A stretch of DNA of 64,000 bases. It comes from Sulfolobus acidocaldarius SUSAZ (GTDB lineage: Archaea > Thermoproteota > Thermoprotei_A > Sulfolobales > Sulfolobaceae). Shown piece after piece: positions 1 through 11,705 of the stretch (position 1 is the stretch's first letter; the number at the start of each line of letters is the position of its first letter). Where the stretch lies: positions 1,086,621 to 1,150,620 of the forward strand of contig CP006977.1 in assembly GCA_000508305.1 (NCBI GenBank). The letters are read 5' to 3'. Position numbers and translations under genes: made by a program. The notes below the pieces were generated by a model. That model saw only the letters and a program-made list of their open reading frames with translations. It was not told where the DNA came from and did no database searches.

Positions 1-903
1 CTTCATAACTTCTACTAGTCTAGATATTTCTTCATCAGACAGATTTGTTATCTTTTTATTTTTAGAGATTTTAGATAGTTCTAATATCTTATCAGCTGTA
101 ACATCGCCTACACTTTGAAACTCTTTTACTAAAAAGTCTCTAATATCTAATGGTTTATCGATTTTAGCTATCATAAACTTTATCAGCTCAATATCTACAC
201 CATATGGATGAGGCTTAACCTCCTCAGGTGGTTTTGGCAATTTTGTGGTAAGCCTCTGAAAATATAGCACGTTACCTTCAGGGTCTTTAAAAACGATCTC
301 AGAATATGGTGCTATTATATATGTTCTTTTAACATATTCATACACCTTAGCCTTTGAACGTTGCCAATCAGCTAAAAGGTAAATACTTACTGACGTTCCA
401 TGCCACCCTTTATCGTTACTTATTGAATACCTCTCCATTATTACGGGCTCATTCTTAGTAACGTCTATTTTTAATCTAAAGAAGTAAATGCGTTTAGAAT
501 TGAGTGGAGAAGTGTAAATTTCAAGTGGTTTATCTTGATACATCTGGCTGTACAATACGGCTGCCTTAACGCCTAGTCCATACATTCCTCTAGTTTGTCG
601 TAATACATATTTGGAACTATATAGAACTTTTCCGAATGCGTTTGGAACAACATGCGGCGGTATACCGATGCCATCGTCTTCGACGTTTACCTTATATATT
701 TGTTTTTGTTGGTCCACGAGCTCAATGCTAATTTTAAGTGAAGGTAATAGATTGTGAACATCTGTTGCGTCCAAAGCATTTTCTATTAATTCTCTCACAG
801 TTTGATAAAGAGCTCTAGCAGGATTACTAAAACCAGCTAACTCTGGATTTCTTTTAAAGAATTCTGCGGGAGAAATGCTACTATATTTCTCTTCTTGTGG
901 CAT
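1..903 (-). CDS. top6B: DNA topoisomerase VI subunit B, 3' part outside window
   Basis: ATPase subunit of the type IIB topoisomerase that relaxes and decatenates DNA with subunit A. The reverse strand is open for 301 codons from ATG at 901-903 to the window edge, so the C-terminus is missing. The GHKL ATPase motifs are visible: the N box 'ELIENALDA', the G1 box 'DDGIGIP' and the G2-like 'GMYGLGVKAA', in the order and spacing of Top6B. Start context is MPQEEKYSSISPAEFF, a typical N-terminus. The dys gene follows upstream on the same strand after 35 bases. Subunit A would be expected beyond the left edge; that is inference. Confidence 0.95.
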   Translation of the reverse strand, partial: MPQEEKYSSISPAEFFKRNPELAGFSNPARALYQTVRELIENALDATDVHNLLPSLKISIELVDQQKQIYKVNVEDDGIGIPPHVVPNAFGKVLYSSKYVLRQTRGMYGLGVKAAVLYSQMYQDKPLEIYTSPLNSKRIYFFRLKIDVTKNEPVIMERYSISNDKGWHGTSVSIYLLADWQRSKAKVYEYVKRTYIIAPYSEIVFKDPEGNVLYFQRLTTKLPKPPEEVKPHPYGVDIELIKFMIAKIDKPLDIRDFLVKEFQSVGDVTADKILELSKISKNKKITNLSDEEISRLVEVMK

Positions 904-938
904 AGCAAATCACTCCTGATTCTATTATTTACACCATT

Positions 939-3319
<2,381 letters not shown>

Positions 3320-3369
3320 AAGGTTTCCTACTTACATCATACTTTATATTCTAATAAAATTACTTTACA

Positions 3370-3423
3370 TTAATGATGATTATAGCGGACACTGAACATG
3401 ATGACGCTGAGCGTACTGATAAC
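3370..3423 (+). ncRNA. C/D-box methylation guide RNA candidate
   Basis: In the rtcB upstream gap, on the plus strand, all four boxes occur at canonical spacing: C box ATGATGA 3373-3379, D' box CTGA 3392-3395, C' box ATGATGA 3398-3404, D box CTGA 3416-3419. The D' guide is 12 nt (3380-3391) and the D guide 11 nt (3405-3415). A short TTA/TAA terminal stem flanks C and D. All boxes match consensus exactly. It would direct 2'-O-methylation through L7Ae, Nop5 and fibrillarin, the last two encoded at 27-29 kb. Target RNAs were not determined. Confidence 0.85.
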
Positions 3424-3426
3424 TCT

Positions 3427-3666
3427 TCATATTACTTTCTTCTTTTTCTCTCTGAATTTTTCTAGTATTTCACTGTATTTTTTCTCAGTTGTCTTAAAAG
3501 CTTCAACGACTTGGTCTGCATCCATATCATATATAGCTTCTTTAAGGAACTTATACGCACACGCTTTACTATGAAATAAATAATCTCTGCCTTTTACTGT
3601 TATTTTGATTCCTTGACCTTCATAAAATATTCTACCACACACGATGCACTCGTTTCTTCTTTTCAT
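3427..3666 (-). CDS. small zinc-finger protein, TRASH-like
   Basis: A 79-aa basic protein with an N-terminal CxxC knuckle (ECIVCG, C8 and C11) and a downstream HSKAC half-site, so C-C-H-C metal ligands in a treble-clef/TRASH-like arrangement. The remainder is charged helix ending in a Lys-rich tail. I do not recognise a specific family name; similar short archaeal proteins are annotated as hypothetical. It starts at ATG 3664-3666, divergent from the Lhr helicase gene (62 bases apart), with the guide RNA candidate at its 3' side. Function is unknown; nucleic acid binding is only a guess from size and charge. Confidence 0.75.
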   Translation of the reverse strand: MKRRNECIVCGRIFYEGQGIKITVKGRDYLFHSKACAYKFLKEAIYDMDADQVVEAFKTTEKKYSEILEKFREKKKKVI

Positions 3667-3727
3667 ACGACGATAGTAGAATTTAAATTTTAAAAAATAT
3701 CCGTTTAATGTGCATTGAACATATCCG

Positions 3728-6541
3728 GTGGTATATGTGGATAAAAATGATCTTAGCTACAAGCTACTATCACTAATACGTGAAAAAGGATGGGATGACC
3801 TAACATCAATACAAAAGAAAACACTCTCACCCATTCTATTGGGTAAAAATGTTTTAATCATAGCCCCCACGGGCTATGGTAAAACCGAAGCAGCATTATT
3901 ACCTATATTTAACTCAATGTTAAATGATACAACACTCTCTCCCGTAGCTTTACTTTACATAACCCCATTAAAGGCACTTATTAATGATTTAACTCACAGA
4001 ATTGATTGGTGGGCTTCCAAGTTAGGTTTTATAGTTAGTAGAAAACACGGGGAAGTTCCCCAAAAAGAGAAGAGTATAAGGTTAAAAAGGGTTCCCCACA
4101 TTCTTGTCACAACCCCAGAGGGGTTGGAAGTAGATTTAGATTGGGCAACTAAGTTTAGGGAGAATTATAAAAATATTAAATGGGTAGTAATCGATGAAGT
4201 ACATGAGCTCATCCACTCTAAAAGAGGAGCACAGTTATCAGTTCTATTGGAAAGACTAAAGGAGTATTCTGGTAATGATTTTCAAAGAATAGGCTTATCA
4301 GCTACTATAAGTAATGAGAAGAAAGTTGCTCAATTACTTTTTGGATCTTCTCAGAGAGACTTCAACATAATAAAAGTATCTTCAAACAAAAATTTTGAGT
4401 TAAAAATACATAAATTAGAACATCAAGGAGAAACTTGGACCACAATAGCAAAAACGGTTATTAATAAGATAGAAAAACCTACCTTATTATTTACAAATTC
4501 ACGTTTTAGCACAGAGCGACTATTTGAAGAATTAGAAAAATATAACATACCTTCTGTTTTTGTCCATCATTCGTCTATATCTAGAGATGATAAGAATAAA
4601 GTGGAGGAAAATTTAAGGGAAGGTAGAGCGAATTTAGTTATTTGCACAAGAACGCTAGAGCTTGGAATACATGTAGGAGATGTTAAAAAAGTTATAATGT
4701 ATAGACCTCCACCAAGTGTGTCATCTTTCTTACAGAGATTGGGAAGAAGTGGGCATTTGATAGATCATGTCTCTTGTGGCGAAATATTATGTTTATATGA
4801 TCATGAGGTCATAGAAAGTTTGGCACTTTCTGAGCTTGCTATGCAAGGTAAGTTAGAGAGCGGAAAAGTAATGCCATTTCTTGATGTCGTTGCCAGAGAA
4901 GCTATAGGTATAGCCTTACAATATGGAGAAGTAGATGTGAATAGACTTTACTCCATAATCAGCTCTTCTACGTATTTTAGAGCACTATCATTTGAAGAAT
5001 TTTTAAAACTCATCGAATATCTAGCAAACAATAATTTACTGAAAGTTGAGGGAAATAGAGTAAAAGTAGGAAAAACATTTTTCAAAATCTGGAGTTTCAA
5101 TAAAAATAATAAGTTAGCATGGATGAAGGATTTTTCAGAGTTCTTCTCGTTTGTAAGTAGTGATGAGACATTTTTACTTAGGTTCGAGAATAAGACTGTT
5201 GGTGAAATAGATGCGATTTATGTCTATAAGCATTTAAGAAATAATGATACAATTAGAATAAGCGGTAAACTCTGGAGAATTGTCTCAATTGACCTAAATA
5301 AGATGACTATAACAGTTGTTCCTGCAAATGATGGAGAAGGAGAAATACCTATATGGAAAGGAGAAAACGTATCAAGATCAAATCTTTTACCTAAAAAGAT
5401 AAGTAAAGTTATACGTAACTACAAAAGGTATTTGGATCTGAATATTATAAATAATGCGGCAAAGAACGATCTCAAAAATTTTGTTAATTTCTATATTTTA
5501 CACGGACTTCCATTACCTAATAGAAAAACTATTTATGTCGAAAAAGATAAAAATGAGATAATTTATGCAACACTTATCAACGAGAAAGTCTCAAATACAT
5601 TAGCTCATTTACTTCTATATTTAGCAACGAAAGATCTTTCACTAAACGTTTCGGTTAGATCTTCTATATATGGTTTCTCCATAAGAGGAGTAGAAAATGA
5701 TCTAATGAGTGAGATATTGAATATGAATGAGGATGAACTAAGGAAATTAATTATAAAGTCAATCATGAGATCTCCTTTGTTTTATACAGTATTGAAAGAA
5801 ATTAAATACAGTTTCGGCAAGATAGGAAATGTCTCACTTCATGATGATAAGTTATTAATTAAAGAGGCAATAAAGCAGACAGTATATAAATATTTCAGCA
5901 TTAAAAATACGTTAAAATATATTAAAATGATAAAGAACAAAGATATCGACATCATACATATAGAGGGAATCTCCCCACTTGGAAGAGCTGTACTCAATCA
6001 TACCCCACTTAGACCATGGATTACAGATTTGAGCATAAGGATTTATCAAGCAATGAAAGGAGGAGCTTATACAGTAAGCGAGTTATCCGAAATGCTAGGA
6101 ATTTCAGAAAAGAGCCTGGAAAGTAGATTAAAGAAAATGAGAAAGTATGACTCAAAATACAGAACATGTAACTTTATAGACATAGATACGAAAGACATGA
6201 GATGGGTATTATTAGAGGATTTTGAAGAGATAGTAGAGACAGGAGACTACTATAACTCTTTTGAACCCATAAAACTTGACGAGACATATGTTGCAGTGAT
6301 CAGACCTATTAACAATGAAGGAAATATTGAAATTGTATTTAGAGTTAAGGAATTAGTGGAAAACCCTGAAAATGTTACGAGAAGAATACCTTACGATGAA
6401 GTTTTTGAATTGAAACTAAAAGACCCAAGTGATCCACTTGTTATGTCTATATCTCCTAGATATTACTTCGTTAATAAAAATGTAATAAAGTTTTTAATTT
6501 TAAATGCAGTTAGCTACATACAGAATACCAGGTTTGGATGA
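3728..6541 (+). CDS. Lhr-type superfamily 2 helicase
   Basis: A 937-aa ATP-dependent helicase with Walker A 'APTGYGKT' (residues 46-53), 'TPLKALIND' (Ia), 'TTPEGLE' (Ib), DEVH (156-159), 'LSATISN' (III), and motif VI in 'FLQRLGRSGH'. Motif II as DEVH with a GRSGH-type motif VI and about 900 residues is typical of Lhr-core enzymes, which unwind DNA or DNA-RNA hybrids in repair or recombination. The C-terminal half contains winged-helix and Lhr-specific regions. Start is GTG at 3728; a second GTG at 3737 is possible. The stop codon overlaps the C box of the next guide RNA candidate. Confidence 0.93.
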   Translation: MVYVDKNDLSYKLLSLIREKGWDDLTSIQKKTLSPILLGKNVLIIAPTGYGKTEAALLPIFNSMLNDTTLSPVALLYITPLKALINDLTHRIDWWASKLGFIVSRKHGEVPQKEKSIRLKRVPHILVTTPEGLEVDLDWATKFRENYKNIKWVVIDEVHELIHSKRGAQLSVLLERLKEYSGNDFQRIGLSATISNEKKVAQLLFGSSQRDFNIIKVSSNKNFELKIHKLEHQGETWTTIAKTVINKIEKPTLLFTNSRFSTERLFEELEKYNIPSVFVHHSSISRDDKNKVEENLREGRANLVICTRTLELGIHVGDVKKVIMYRPPPSVSSFLQRLGRSGHLIDHVSCGEILCLYDHEVIESLALSELAMQGKLESGKVMPFLDVVAREAIGIALQYGEVDVNRLYSIISSSTYFRALSFEEFLKLIEYLANNNLLKVEGNRVKVGKTFFKIWSFNKNNKLAWMKDFSEFFSFVSSDETFLLRFENKTVGEIDAIYVYKHLRNNDTIRISGKLWRIVSIDLNKMTITVVPANDGEGEIPIWKGENVSRSNLLPKKISKVIRNYKRYLDLNIINNAAKNDLKNFVNFYILHGLPLPNRKTIYVEKDKNEIIYATLINEKVSNTLAHLLLYLATKDLSLNVSVRSSIYGFSIRGVENDLMSEILNMNEDELRKLIIKSIMRSPLFYTVLKEIKYSFGKIGNVSLHDDKLLIKEAIKQTVYKYFSIKNTLKYIKMIKNKDIDIIHIEGISPLGRAVLNHTPLRPWITDLSIRIYQAMKGGAYTVSELSEMLGISEKSLESRLKKMRKYDSKYRTCNFIDIDTKDMRWVLLEDFEEIVETGDYYNSFEPIKLDETYVAVIRPINNEGNIEIVFRVKELVENPENVTRRIPYDEVFELKLKDPSDPLVMSISPRYYFVNKNVIKFLILNAVSYIQNTRFG

Positions 6542-6590
6542 TGAGGCCCTTTCAATAGATTGGTGATAAAGGCCCGTGTTTCTGATATGA
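6534..6590 (+). ncRNA. C/D-box guide RNA candidate overlapping helicase stop
   Basis: C box ATGATGA 6538-6544 includes the TGA stop of the upstream helicase gene. A 12-nt D' guide (6545-6556) leads to a degenerate D' box TAGA (6556-6559). C' is GTGATAA (6563-6569), followed by a 12-nt D guide (6570-6581) and a perfect D box CTGA (6582-6585). In C'/D' the C'-box G6 is A and the D'-box C1 is T, so the base pair that stabilises the k-turn is kept. C-to-C' spacing (25) equals that of the 3373 candidate. The complement of the D guide resembles the conserved large-subunit rRNA stretch GAAACACGG (from memory). Confidence 0.72.
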
Positions 6591-6643
6591 ACACAAAGCA
6601 CAGATTTATTTTTCCACATGTCTCATTTTTAAACGACCCATAA

Positions 6644-6916
6644 ATGTCCACAAAAAAACCAAATGAAATTGTTATTACCAAATCTAAAAGAATAGAGGAT
6701 TATGTACTAGATACAATAATACTCTTTAACCAAGGATATGAAGAGGTAGAAATTAGAGGAAGTGGCCAGGAGATAAATAAAGCTATAGAAGTTTATAACC
6801 AACTAGTCGATAGGCTTAAAGAAGGTGTAAGATTAGAAAAAGTAGATATAGGGAGTGAAGTCAAAGATAGACGCAGAATATCATATATATTGCTCCGATT
6901 GAAGAGGATTTACTAA
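6644..6916 (+). CDS. albA2: Alba2 chromatin protein
   Basis: A 90-aa paralogue of Alba, a small abundant dimeric DNA/RNA-binding chromatin protein. It keeps the Alba fold signature: '[19 protein letters not shown]', '[15 protein letters not shown]' and '[11 protein letters not shown]'. The lysine of the 'GKKP' loop of Alba1 corresponds to 'KSKR' here. In Sulfolobus, Alba2 forms heterodimers with Alba1 (known of the family). It starts at ATG right behind an A/T-rich region and overlaps the 3' end of the convergent reverse gyrase gene by 36 bases. Confidence 0.93.
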   Translation: MSTKKPNEIVITKSKRIEDYVLDTIILFNQGYEEVEIRGSGQEINKAIEVYNQLVDRLKEGVRLEKVDIGSEVKDRRRISYILLRLKRIY

Positions 6917-9900
6917 TTTAATATTCTTAATCTCGTTCAACAGATCCATAATGACGTCTTCTGCATTTAATTCATTTCTGTTAATCTTATCTATCTTTGT
7001 GATCAAATGACTAGTTCTATTCTCACTCACCATATCTGAGAAATACTTGTTAAGGATTTCATAGACTCTCTGGCCTTTATTAGTAGCTATTAAGAATGAC
7101 CTCTTCTTACTCTCCACTACATATCCATGTCTTATTAATGACTGGACAGTTCTAACATATGTACTTGGTCTACCTATATTCGTATCTTTCATCAACCTTA
7201 TTACATCCGCATATGTTAGTAAAGATACTAATGAGCCCTTTCTTATTCTAGTTGTTAAGCGGTTCTCGTCCAAATTATAAACTCTTATTCCGTATACTGA
7301 AGAGAAACCTCCATGCACTTTTGTAGGAAGCTCTACCGTGTATAACTCACCATTAATGTTTATCTCATAGGTCGTATATATTGCTGTGGCAGACGACATC
7401 TGACTTCCTATAAACCTCCTAAATATAAGATCGTATAGCCTATAATGTGCCCATGTAAACTTTATGCCAAATTGGAATGGATTTTCTTCAATCTCTTTTC
7501 TTAATTCCTCTACGTCCATTGATCTTGTTGGTCTTATAGCTTCATGTGCTCCTTCATTACCCCAGCTTCTGCCTACAAAATCATTACTACCTATCTTTTC
7601 CAAATATTCTCTAGCTATAGAAATTCCGTAAGGCGAAATATGTATACTGTCTGTCCTATGGTACGTTATAAGCCCAGCTTCAAATAGTTCTTGAGCAACC
7701 TTCATAGCTAATGAACTATTAATCCTAAATTTACTGTAAGCGTCAATTAGCAGTGAGTCTGTAGTGAATGGAGGTAGAGGGTCTATAGTTGAGGTTCTTT
7801 CGGCAAGCTTCGCAATCTTTACGTTTAATTGGCTAATGAAAGTTTCTGCATCTTTCTTAGTCTTGAAGAATTTTCTTATAACATAATCTCCAATGTTTAT
7901 GTCAACCACGTATCCAATGTTCGCCTTATACTCCGAGGTTTTTCCTACAACCCATTTTAAGACTGGACCCTGAACTCTTCCTGTACCGTTATTGTTATCA
8001 TTAAGCGCTGATCTAAGGATACTGCTCAACTCGAACCCTATCCATCTATCTTCAATTCTTCTAGCAATTTGAGCCTTAACTAGACTCTCATTTATTTTTG
8101 CTTTGCTTTTTATTGCGTTAAGAACAGCTGTTTTAGTTATTTCATTATAAGATATTCTAAAGATATTTTGATTATATGGTGATATCAGAGAGTAGATATC
8201 ATAAGCTATTTTTTCTCCCTCTTGATCAGGATCAGTAGCTATATAAACCTCATCTACTTCTGTACTAATGAGCCTTATAGCGTTAACAATCTTCTCCGAG
8301 GAATTTATCATACTCGATCCACAGTAGGGACAAGTGGATACTTTCTTGGTTATTGTTTTTCCACAACTCATGCATCTATACAGAGGAGAATAGTTAACAA
8401 CAATGTCCTTATCGTTAATTTCGACGCCGTAATAACCTAATTCTTCAGTGGTGAGATCAGTTAAGTGACCCTTAGAGGCTATTATATTAGTATATATGAT
8501 AGTATTACTATGATCATCTATAATTATGGTTTCGTATACTGGTATTCCATATATTTCTCTCCTGACTCCTCTACCAAAAATCTTGGATATAGTTCTAGCT
8601 TTAGTAGGTGACTCTACAACCAATAGGGCTGTTTTAAAGTTCATACTTCTGCATTCAGAGCCATTACTTCTGCTCTTGTTTAACTTCTCTCTTACTTCGT
8701 CAAGTTTCAGCTCGTTGAAATTCATAAAGGCAATTTCAGCTATACGTCTTAGCTTCTTATTGAGAATATCAAATAATTCCAAATCGTCAACAAGAACTAC
8801 GCTTAAACCTAGTGTAAGACCGCCATTCATGATTCTACTACTTCTACCAGAACCTTGTATGTATGTTATTATATCTGGGAAGAATATATAGTGTTTATTC
8901 GTATCTTTCTTTATGACGAAAGAATCTGATACTAATTTATCGATCTTGTTCGCTTTTATAGTATCTAGTATAATATCCTTAAGTTTTGCTAAATCTTCTA
9001 CTAACTCACCTAGTTTTCCATTTAATGAAACTTTATTTCGTAATGCTATTTTTACAGCTTGAAGTTCTGCAGGACTCAAATAAATGAGTCTTTTTCTATA
9101 TTCTGTAACATCCAATTTTAACAACTCTCCTATTTTTAATGCAGTTAATGGATTATTTAGAGAGTCCTCTAAAGGTAGCTTAGTTTTGGGAACACCGTAA
9201 AATATGACATATTTTAGCCTTTTTGGTTCATCTATTCCCCTAACTGCAACTCCGTAATAGCTAGCTGAGCCAACAAGAAAATCTACATCACCATTACTAA
9301 ACTTTTCCAAGAATTTCCTCCCTGATATAGCCTTCATAGCTCTATATCCTTCTGCGTTTAGATTGTCAGTTATTTGTTCAACGTATTTCTTGCCATAATC
9401 TTTACTAACTAAAATAAGACCCCCTACGTCACCGATTTCCCTTACTAGTTCATTTACGTTCTTGGAGTAGGTAAAACTATCTATAACGTTCCTATTATAT
9501 ATTTGTATGGTAGATGGCTCGAAACCTACTAAAAATCTTAACGCCATCTGCTTATATCCTTTAGGTTTTAGTGTAGCACTGGAAACTATAAACTGCACAG
9601 ATGATTTATATCCTAGGATTTTCGATTCTAACTCCTTTACCTGATTTATCAGGTCCTCGTCTTCTTTAAACCTTAACATTCTTTTGAGCCTTAACATCTT
9701 GATAGTATCGTCGAAAACTTCCTGGGGGATCTGAAGAACTTTAGCTATTCTCTCTGTTGTTTTCCCACTCTTTAATATCATATCTGCATCGTCCACCATT
9801 AGCAGTTTAGGCTTTATTCCAACGAATTCGTCAATATTCTTATTTATAGAATGAAATGTGACTACGTTAACTTTGTCCTCCTCAGGCTTATTACAACTTA

Positions 9901-10342
9901 CTAAATGACTTATTTTCTTTAGTTTTTCGCATATTTGATCTCTTAGAGATTTTGTTGGTACTACAAATAGAGAAGTTGTGTGACTATATACAGAATATAC
10001 TATAAGCGTAGTTGTCTTTCCAACACCTGTAGGAGCTGATAGGGAGAAACTTTCTCCTCTTATTAATTTGTTTAACCAATATCTCTGTAAAGACCATGGC
10101 TCTCCTCCTACAATTTTCTTAAAGAGTCTCAATATATCATCATACATTTCCAGATCCATGTAGAGCTCAGAGTAGCCTTTCAATGTAGAGTATTTAACAA
10201 GTAAATCATAAATAGTCCTGATATCTAATTTCTCCACAGTACCAGGAAGGCAGGTCTCGCAAGGAATACCTGCATGAAGTCTGTCAACAGATATTGAGCC
10301 ATTACAGTTAGGGCAACCAAATAGGTAGTTCACTTTTAGCAT
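6881..10342 (-). CDS. rgy: reverse gyrase, TopR2 type by context
   Basis: Fusion of an SF2 helicase-like half and a type IA topoisomerase that introduces positive supercoils, a hallmark of hyperthermophiles. 1153 aa. An N-terminal zinc finger uses C10, C13, C28 and C31; Walker A 'APTGVGKT' is at 103-110 and motif II is 'VDDAD'. The topoisomerase half begins near '[14 protein letters not shown]', has a second zinc finger (CxxC...CPYCG), the metal site 'TDPDQEGEK' and catalytic Tyr894 in '[10 protein letters not shown]'. Sulfolobales have two copies; the one next to alba is TopR2 in S. solfataricus, so I assign this one by synteny (inference). Confidence 0.96.
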   Translation of the reverse strand: MLKVNYLFGCPNCNGSISVDRLHAGIPCETCLPGTVEKLDIRTIYDLLVKYSTLKGYSELYMDLEMYDDILRLFKKIVGGEPWSLQRYWLNKLIRGESFSLSAPTGVGKTTTLIVYSVYSHTTSLFVVPTKSLRDQICEKLKKISHLVSCNKPEEDKVNVVTFHSINKNIDEFVGIKPKLLMVDDADMILKSGKTTERIAKVLQIPQEVFDDTIKMLRLKRMLRFKEDEDLINQVKELESKILGYKSSVQFIVSSATLKPKGYKQMALRFLVGFEPSTIQIYNRNVIDSFTYSKNVNELVREIGDVGGLILVSKDYGKKYVEQITDNLNAEGYRAMKAISGRKFLEKFSNGDVDFLVGSASYYGVAVRGIDEPKRLKYVIFYGVPKTKLPLEDSLNNPLTALKIGELLKLDVTEYRKRLIYLSPAELQAVKIALRNKVSLNGKLGELVEDLAKLKDIILDTIKANKIDKLVSDSFVIKKDTNKHYIFFPDIITYIQGSGRSSRIMNGGLTLGLSVVLVDDLELFDILNKKLRRIAEIAFMNFNELKLDEVREKLNKSRSNGSECRSMNFKTALLVVESPTKARTISKIFGRGVRREIYGIPVYETIIIDDHSNTIIYTNIIASKGHLTDLTTEELGYYGVEINDKDIVVNYSPLYRCMSCGKTITKKVSTCPYCGSSMINSSEKIVNAIRLISTEVDEVYIATDPDQEGEKIAYDIYSLISPYNQNIFRISYNEITKTAVLNAIKSKAKINESLVKAQIARRIEDRWIGFELSSILRSALNDNNNGTGRVQGPVLKWVVGKTSEYKANIGYVVDINIGDYVIRKFFKTKKDAETFISQLNVKIAKLAERTSTIDPLPPFTTDSLLIDAYSKFRINSSLAMKVAQELFEAGLITYHRTDSIHISPYGISIAREYLEKIGSNDFVGRSWGNEGAHEAIRPTRSMDVEELRKEIEENPFQFGIKFTWAHYRLYDLIFRRFIGSQMSSATAIYTTYEININGELYTVELPTKVHGGFSSVYGIRVYNLDENRLTTRIRKGSLVSLLTYADVIRLMKDTNIGRPSTYVRTVQSLIRHGYVVESKKRSFLIATNKGQRVYEILNKYFSDMVSENRTSHLITKIDKINRNELNAEDVIMDLLNEIKNIKLVNPLQSEQYI

Positions 10343-10659
10343 TCTAGCATTTCCGTTAGATAGTATGATCTTATAAATATGAGGACTAAATGTTACTTTT
10401 GACTACATAAGCAGTAACTCGATTTAGAATAATTCGGTTTGTTTTATATTTTAATATATGAAAACATTATATAATTCAAAGCTTTTCAGACATGATTATC
10501 TGCATAACATTCTTTGCTACTAATCTAGAACTAATAATATTAATTTTAATATTCTCATTTTAATATTGACGAACTCATAAAAATCACTCTTGTAAATGCG
10601 TATAAGCTAGATAACTTTATTATCCTATTTACCTTCTGATAATGCGATAGGTGGTTTAA
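10343..10659. promoter_or_regulatory. divergent intergenic region between reverse gyrase and alba
   Basis: A 317-base non-coding gap, the longest in the window, about 70% A+T. Reading left, TTATAAATAT near 10372-10381 is a TATA box for reverse gyrase about 35 bases from its ATG. Reading right, CGTATAAGC near 10599-10607 is a probable TATA box for alba, followed by a leader with GGTGG at 10651-10655 before the GTG start. The middle (10440-10590) is very A/T rich with no ORF above about 20 codons and no convincing RNA motif. Confidence 0.6.
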
Positions 10660-10953
10660 GTGAGTTCAGGCGCAACCCCAAGCAATGTAGTATTGGTAGG
10701 TAAAAAACCTGTAATGAACTATGTATTAGCAGCCCTAACTCTACTAAATCAGGGTGTAAGTGAGATAACAATAAAAGCTAGAGGCAGAGCAATAAGCAAA
10801 GCAGTTGACACTGTAGAAATAGTGAGGAACAGATTCTTACCAGACAAAATAGAGGTAAAAGAGATTAGAATAGGAAGCCAAGTTGTAACCAGCCAGGACG
10901 GAAGGCAGTCTAGAGTTTCCACAATAGAAATAGGAATAAGAAAAAAGGCATAA
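10660..10953 (+). CDS. albA: Alba1 (Sac10b) chromatin protein
   Basis: A 97-aa major nucleoid protein binding double-stranded DNA and RNA as a dimer. The sequence is nearly that of Sac10b of S. acidocaldarius as I remember it, including '[13 protein letters not shown]', '[12 protein letters not shown]' and '[18 protein letters not shown]'. The KK of 'GKKP' is the known acetylation/DNA-contact site. The start is GTG at 10660, preceded by a strong GGTGG ribosome-binding site 5 bases upstream. It follows reverse gyrase divergently, linking two architecture genes. Confidence 0.98.
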   Translation: MSSGATPSNVVLVGKKPVMNYVLAALTLLNQGVSEITIKARGRAISKAVDTVEIVRNRFLPDKIEVKEIRIGSQVVTSQDGRQSRVSTIEIGIRKKA

Positions 10954-11037
10954 AAAGATAGTTAAGGTTTTTATGAACCCTTTTCTTGTTATGAATAACT
11001 TAAAAGTGTTAGATTAGTAACATAATATTGAGAAGTA

Positions 11038-11364
11038 ATGTCTTCAAATCAACCTTCATATAAGGTAGAATTTGAAGGTAAAGCTAAGATTGGAGAAGTT
11101 TTAGGAAATTTAGTTTCTGTACAGTTAAAACCAGAAGACTTTGCTAGCCCTCTTTCACTACAAATGGCTATATCCAGATTATATAACGACTTAATGCAAT
11201 CATTATCTCAAGGTCCAAAGAAGCATTATGTGGCTGAAGTAAGATTCAATGACTCCATGGGAAATCCTGTTAATGTAGGAGTGGACTTTGGACAAAATAT
11301 ACCACCACTAAGTAGAAAGGAAGTGAAAGTGAAGATAACTATTGAGTTTTATGATGAAGAGTAG
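11038..11364 (+). CDS. conserved small protein of unknown function
   Basis: A 108-aa soluble protein starting at ATG 11038, 84 bases downstream of alba. No known motif is recognised. Predicted pattern: an N-terminal beta strand pair (YKVEFEGKAKIGEVL), a central helix (LQMAISRLYNDLMQSL) and C-terminal strands (HYVAEVRFND, VKVKITIEFYDEE), an alpha/beta layout that recalls small nucleic-acid-binding folds, but this is a guess. A/T-rich sequence (ATGAATAACTTAAAAG) before it may hold its own promoter. Its 3' end overlaps the convergent winged-helix gene by 26 bases. Confidence 0.75.
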   Translation: MSSNQPSYKVEFEGKAKIGEVLGNLVSVQLKPEDFASPLSLQMAISRLYNDLMQSLSQGPKKHYVAEVRFNDSMGNPVNVGVDFGQNIPPLSRKEVKVKITIEFYDEE

Positions 11365-11614
11365 CTCTTCTACTAATGTAACTTACTGATATTTCTAAAA
11401 GATATTCCTCCATGGATAACAATCTATATTCAGTCTCATTTAATTTTATTACGAGACCAACTTTGGTTAAATATCTGATCACATTTATTGAAACCTTCTT
11501 TGAGAAATATGGTGAAAGGATTTGTATAGCTTCACCTATATTGAATTTTTCGGTTTCAAATTTCTTGTAAAGTAGAAAATATATTATTATTTCCCTCTTC
11601 TTTAGCCATCTCAT
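11339..11614 (-). CDS. winged-helix-like small protein
   Basis: A 91-aa protein from ATG 11612-11614 (MRWLKKRE); an in-frame TTG two codons upstream is a less likely start. The segment 'KKVSINVIRYLTKVGLV' followed by 'ETEYRLLSMEEYL' has the pattern of a recognition helix plus wing of a winged-helix DNA-binding domain. No effector domain is present. Its 5' leader coincides with a C/D-box RNA candidate (11613-11669). The 3' end overlaps the convergent upstream gene. Function unknown; a regulator is plausible. Confidence 0.6.
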   Translation of the reverse strand: MRWLKKREIIIYFLLYKKFETEKFNIGEAIQILSPYFSKKVSINVIRYLTKVGLVIKLNETEYRLLSMEEYLLEISVSYISRRATLHHKTQ

Positions 11615-11669
11615 AATCAACAGCCTAGTTAATCATCATTTCTCAGACCTTACGAGACCTATCACTACA
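11613..11669 (-). ncRNA. weak C/D-box guide RNA candidate
   Basis: On the minus strand: C-like GTGATAG (11665-11659), 12-nt guide, perfect D' CTGA (11646-11643), 3-nt spacer, perfect C' ATGATGA (11639-11633), 12-nt guide, D-like TTGA (11620-11617). C is degenerate, but its A at position 6 can pair with the T at position 1 of the D box, preserving the k-turn pair. Spacings (C to C' 26, C to D 45) match the stronger candidates. It overlaps the start of the winged-helix gene. Confidence 0.4.
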
Positions 11670-11705
11670 TTTTTAGATAGGTAATAAGAGTTAATATATG
11701 TTAAT

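Noticed and set aside
8222-8891. Plus-strand ORFs of 72 and 121 codons inside reverse gyrase
   Set aside because: They lie antisense to a certain gene, show low-complexity Ser/Leu-rich translation and no plausible start context.
11351-11388. ATGATGA at 11351 and CTGA at 11385 as a C/D-box RNA
   Set aside because: C-to-D distance is only 34, against 43-45 in good candidates, and no C' or D' box can be placed.
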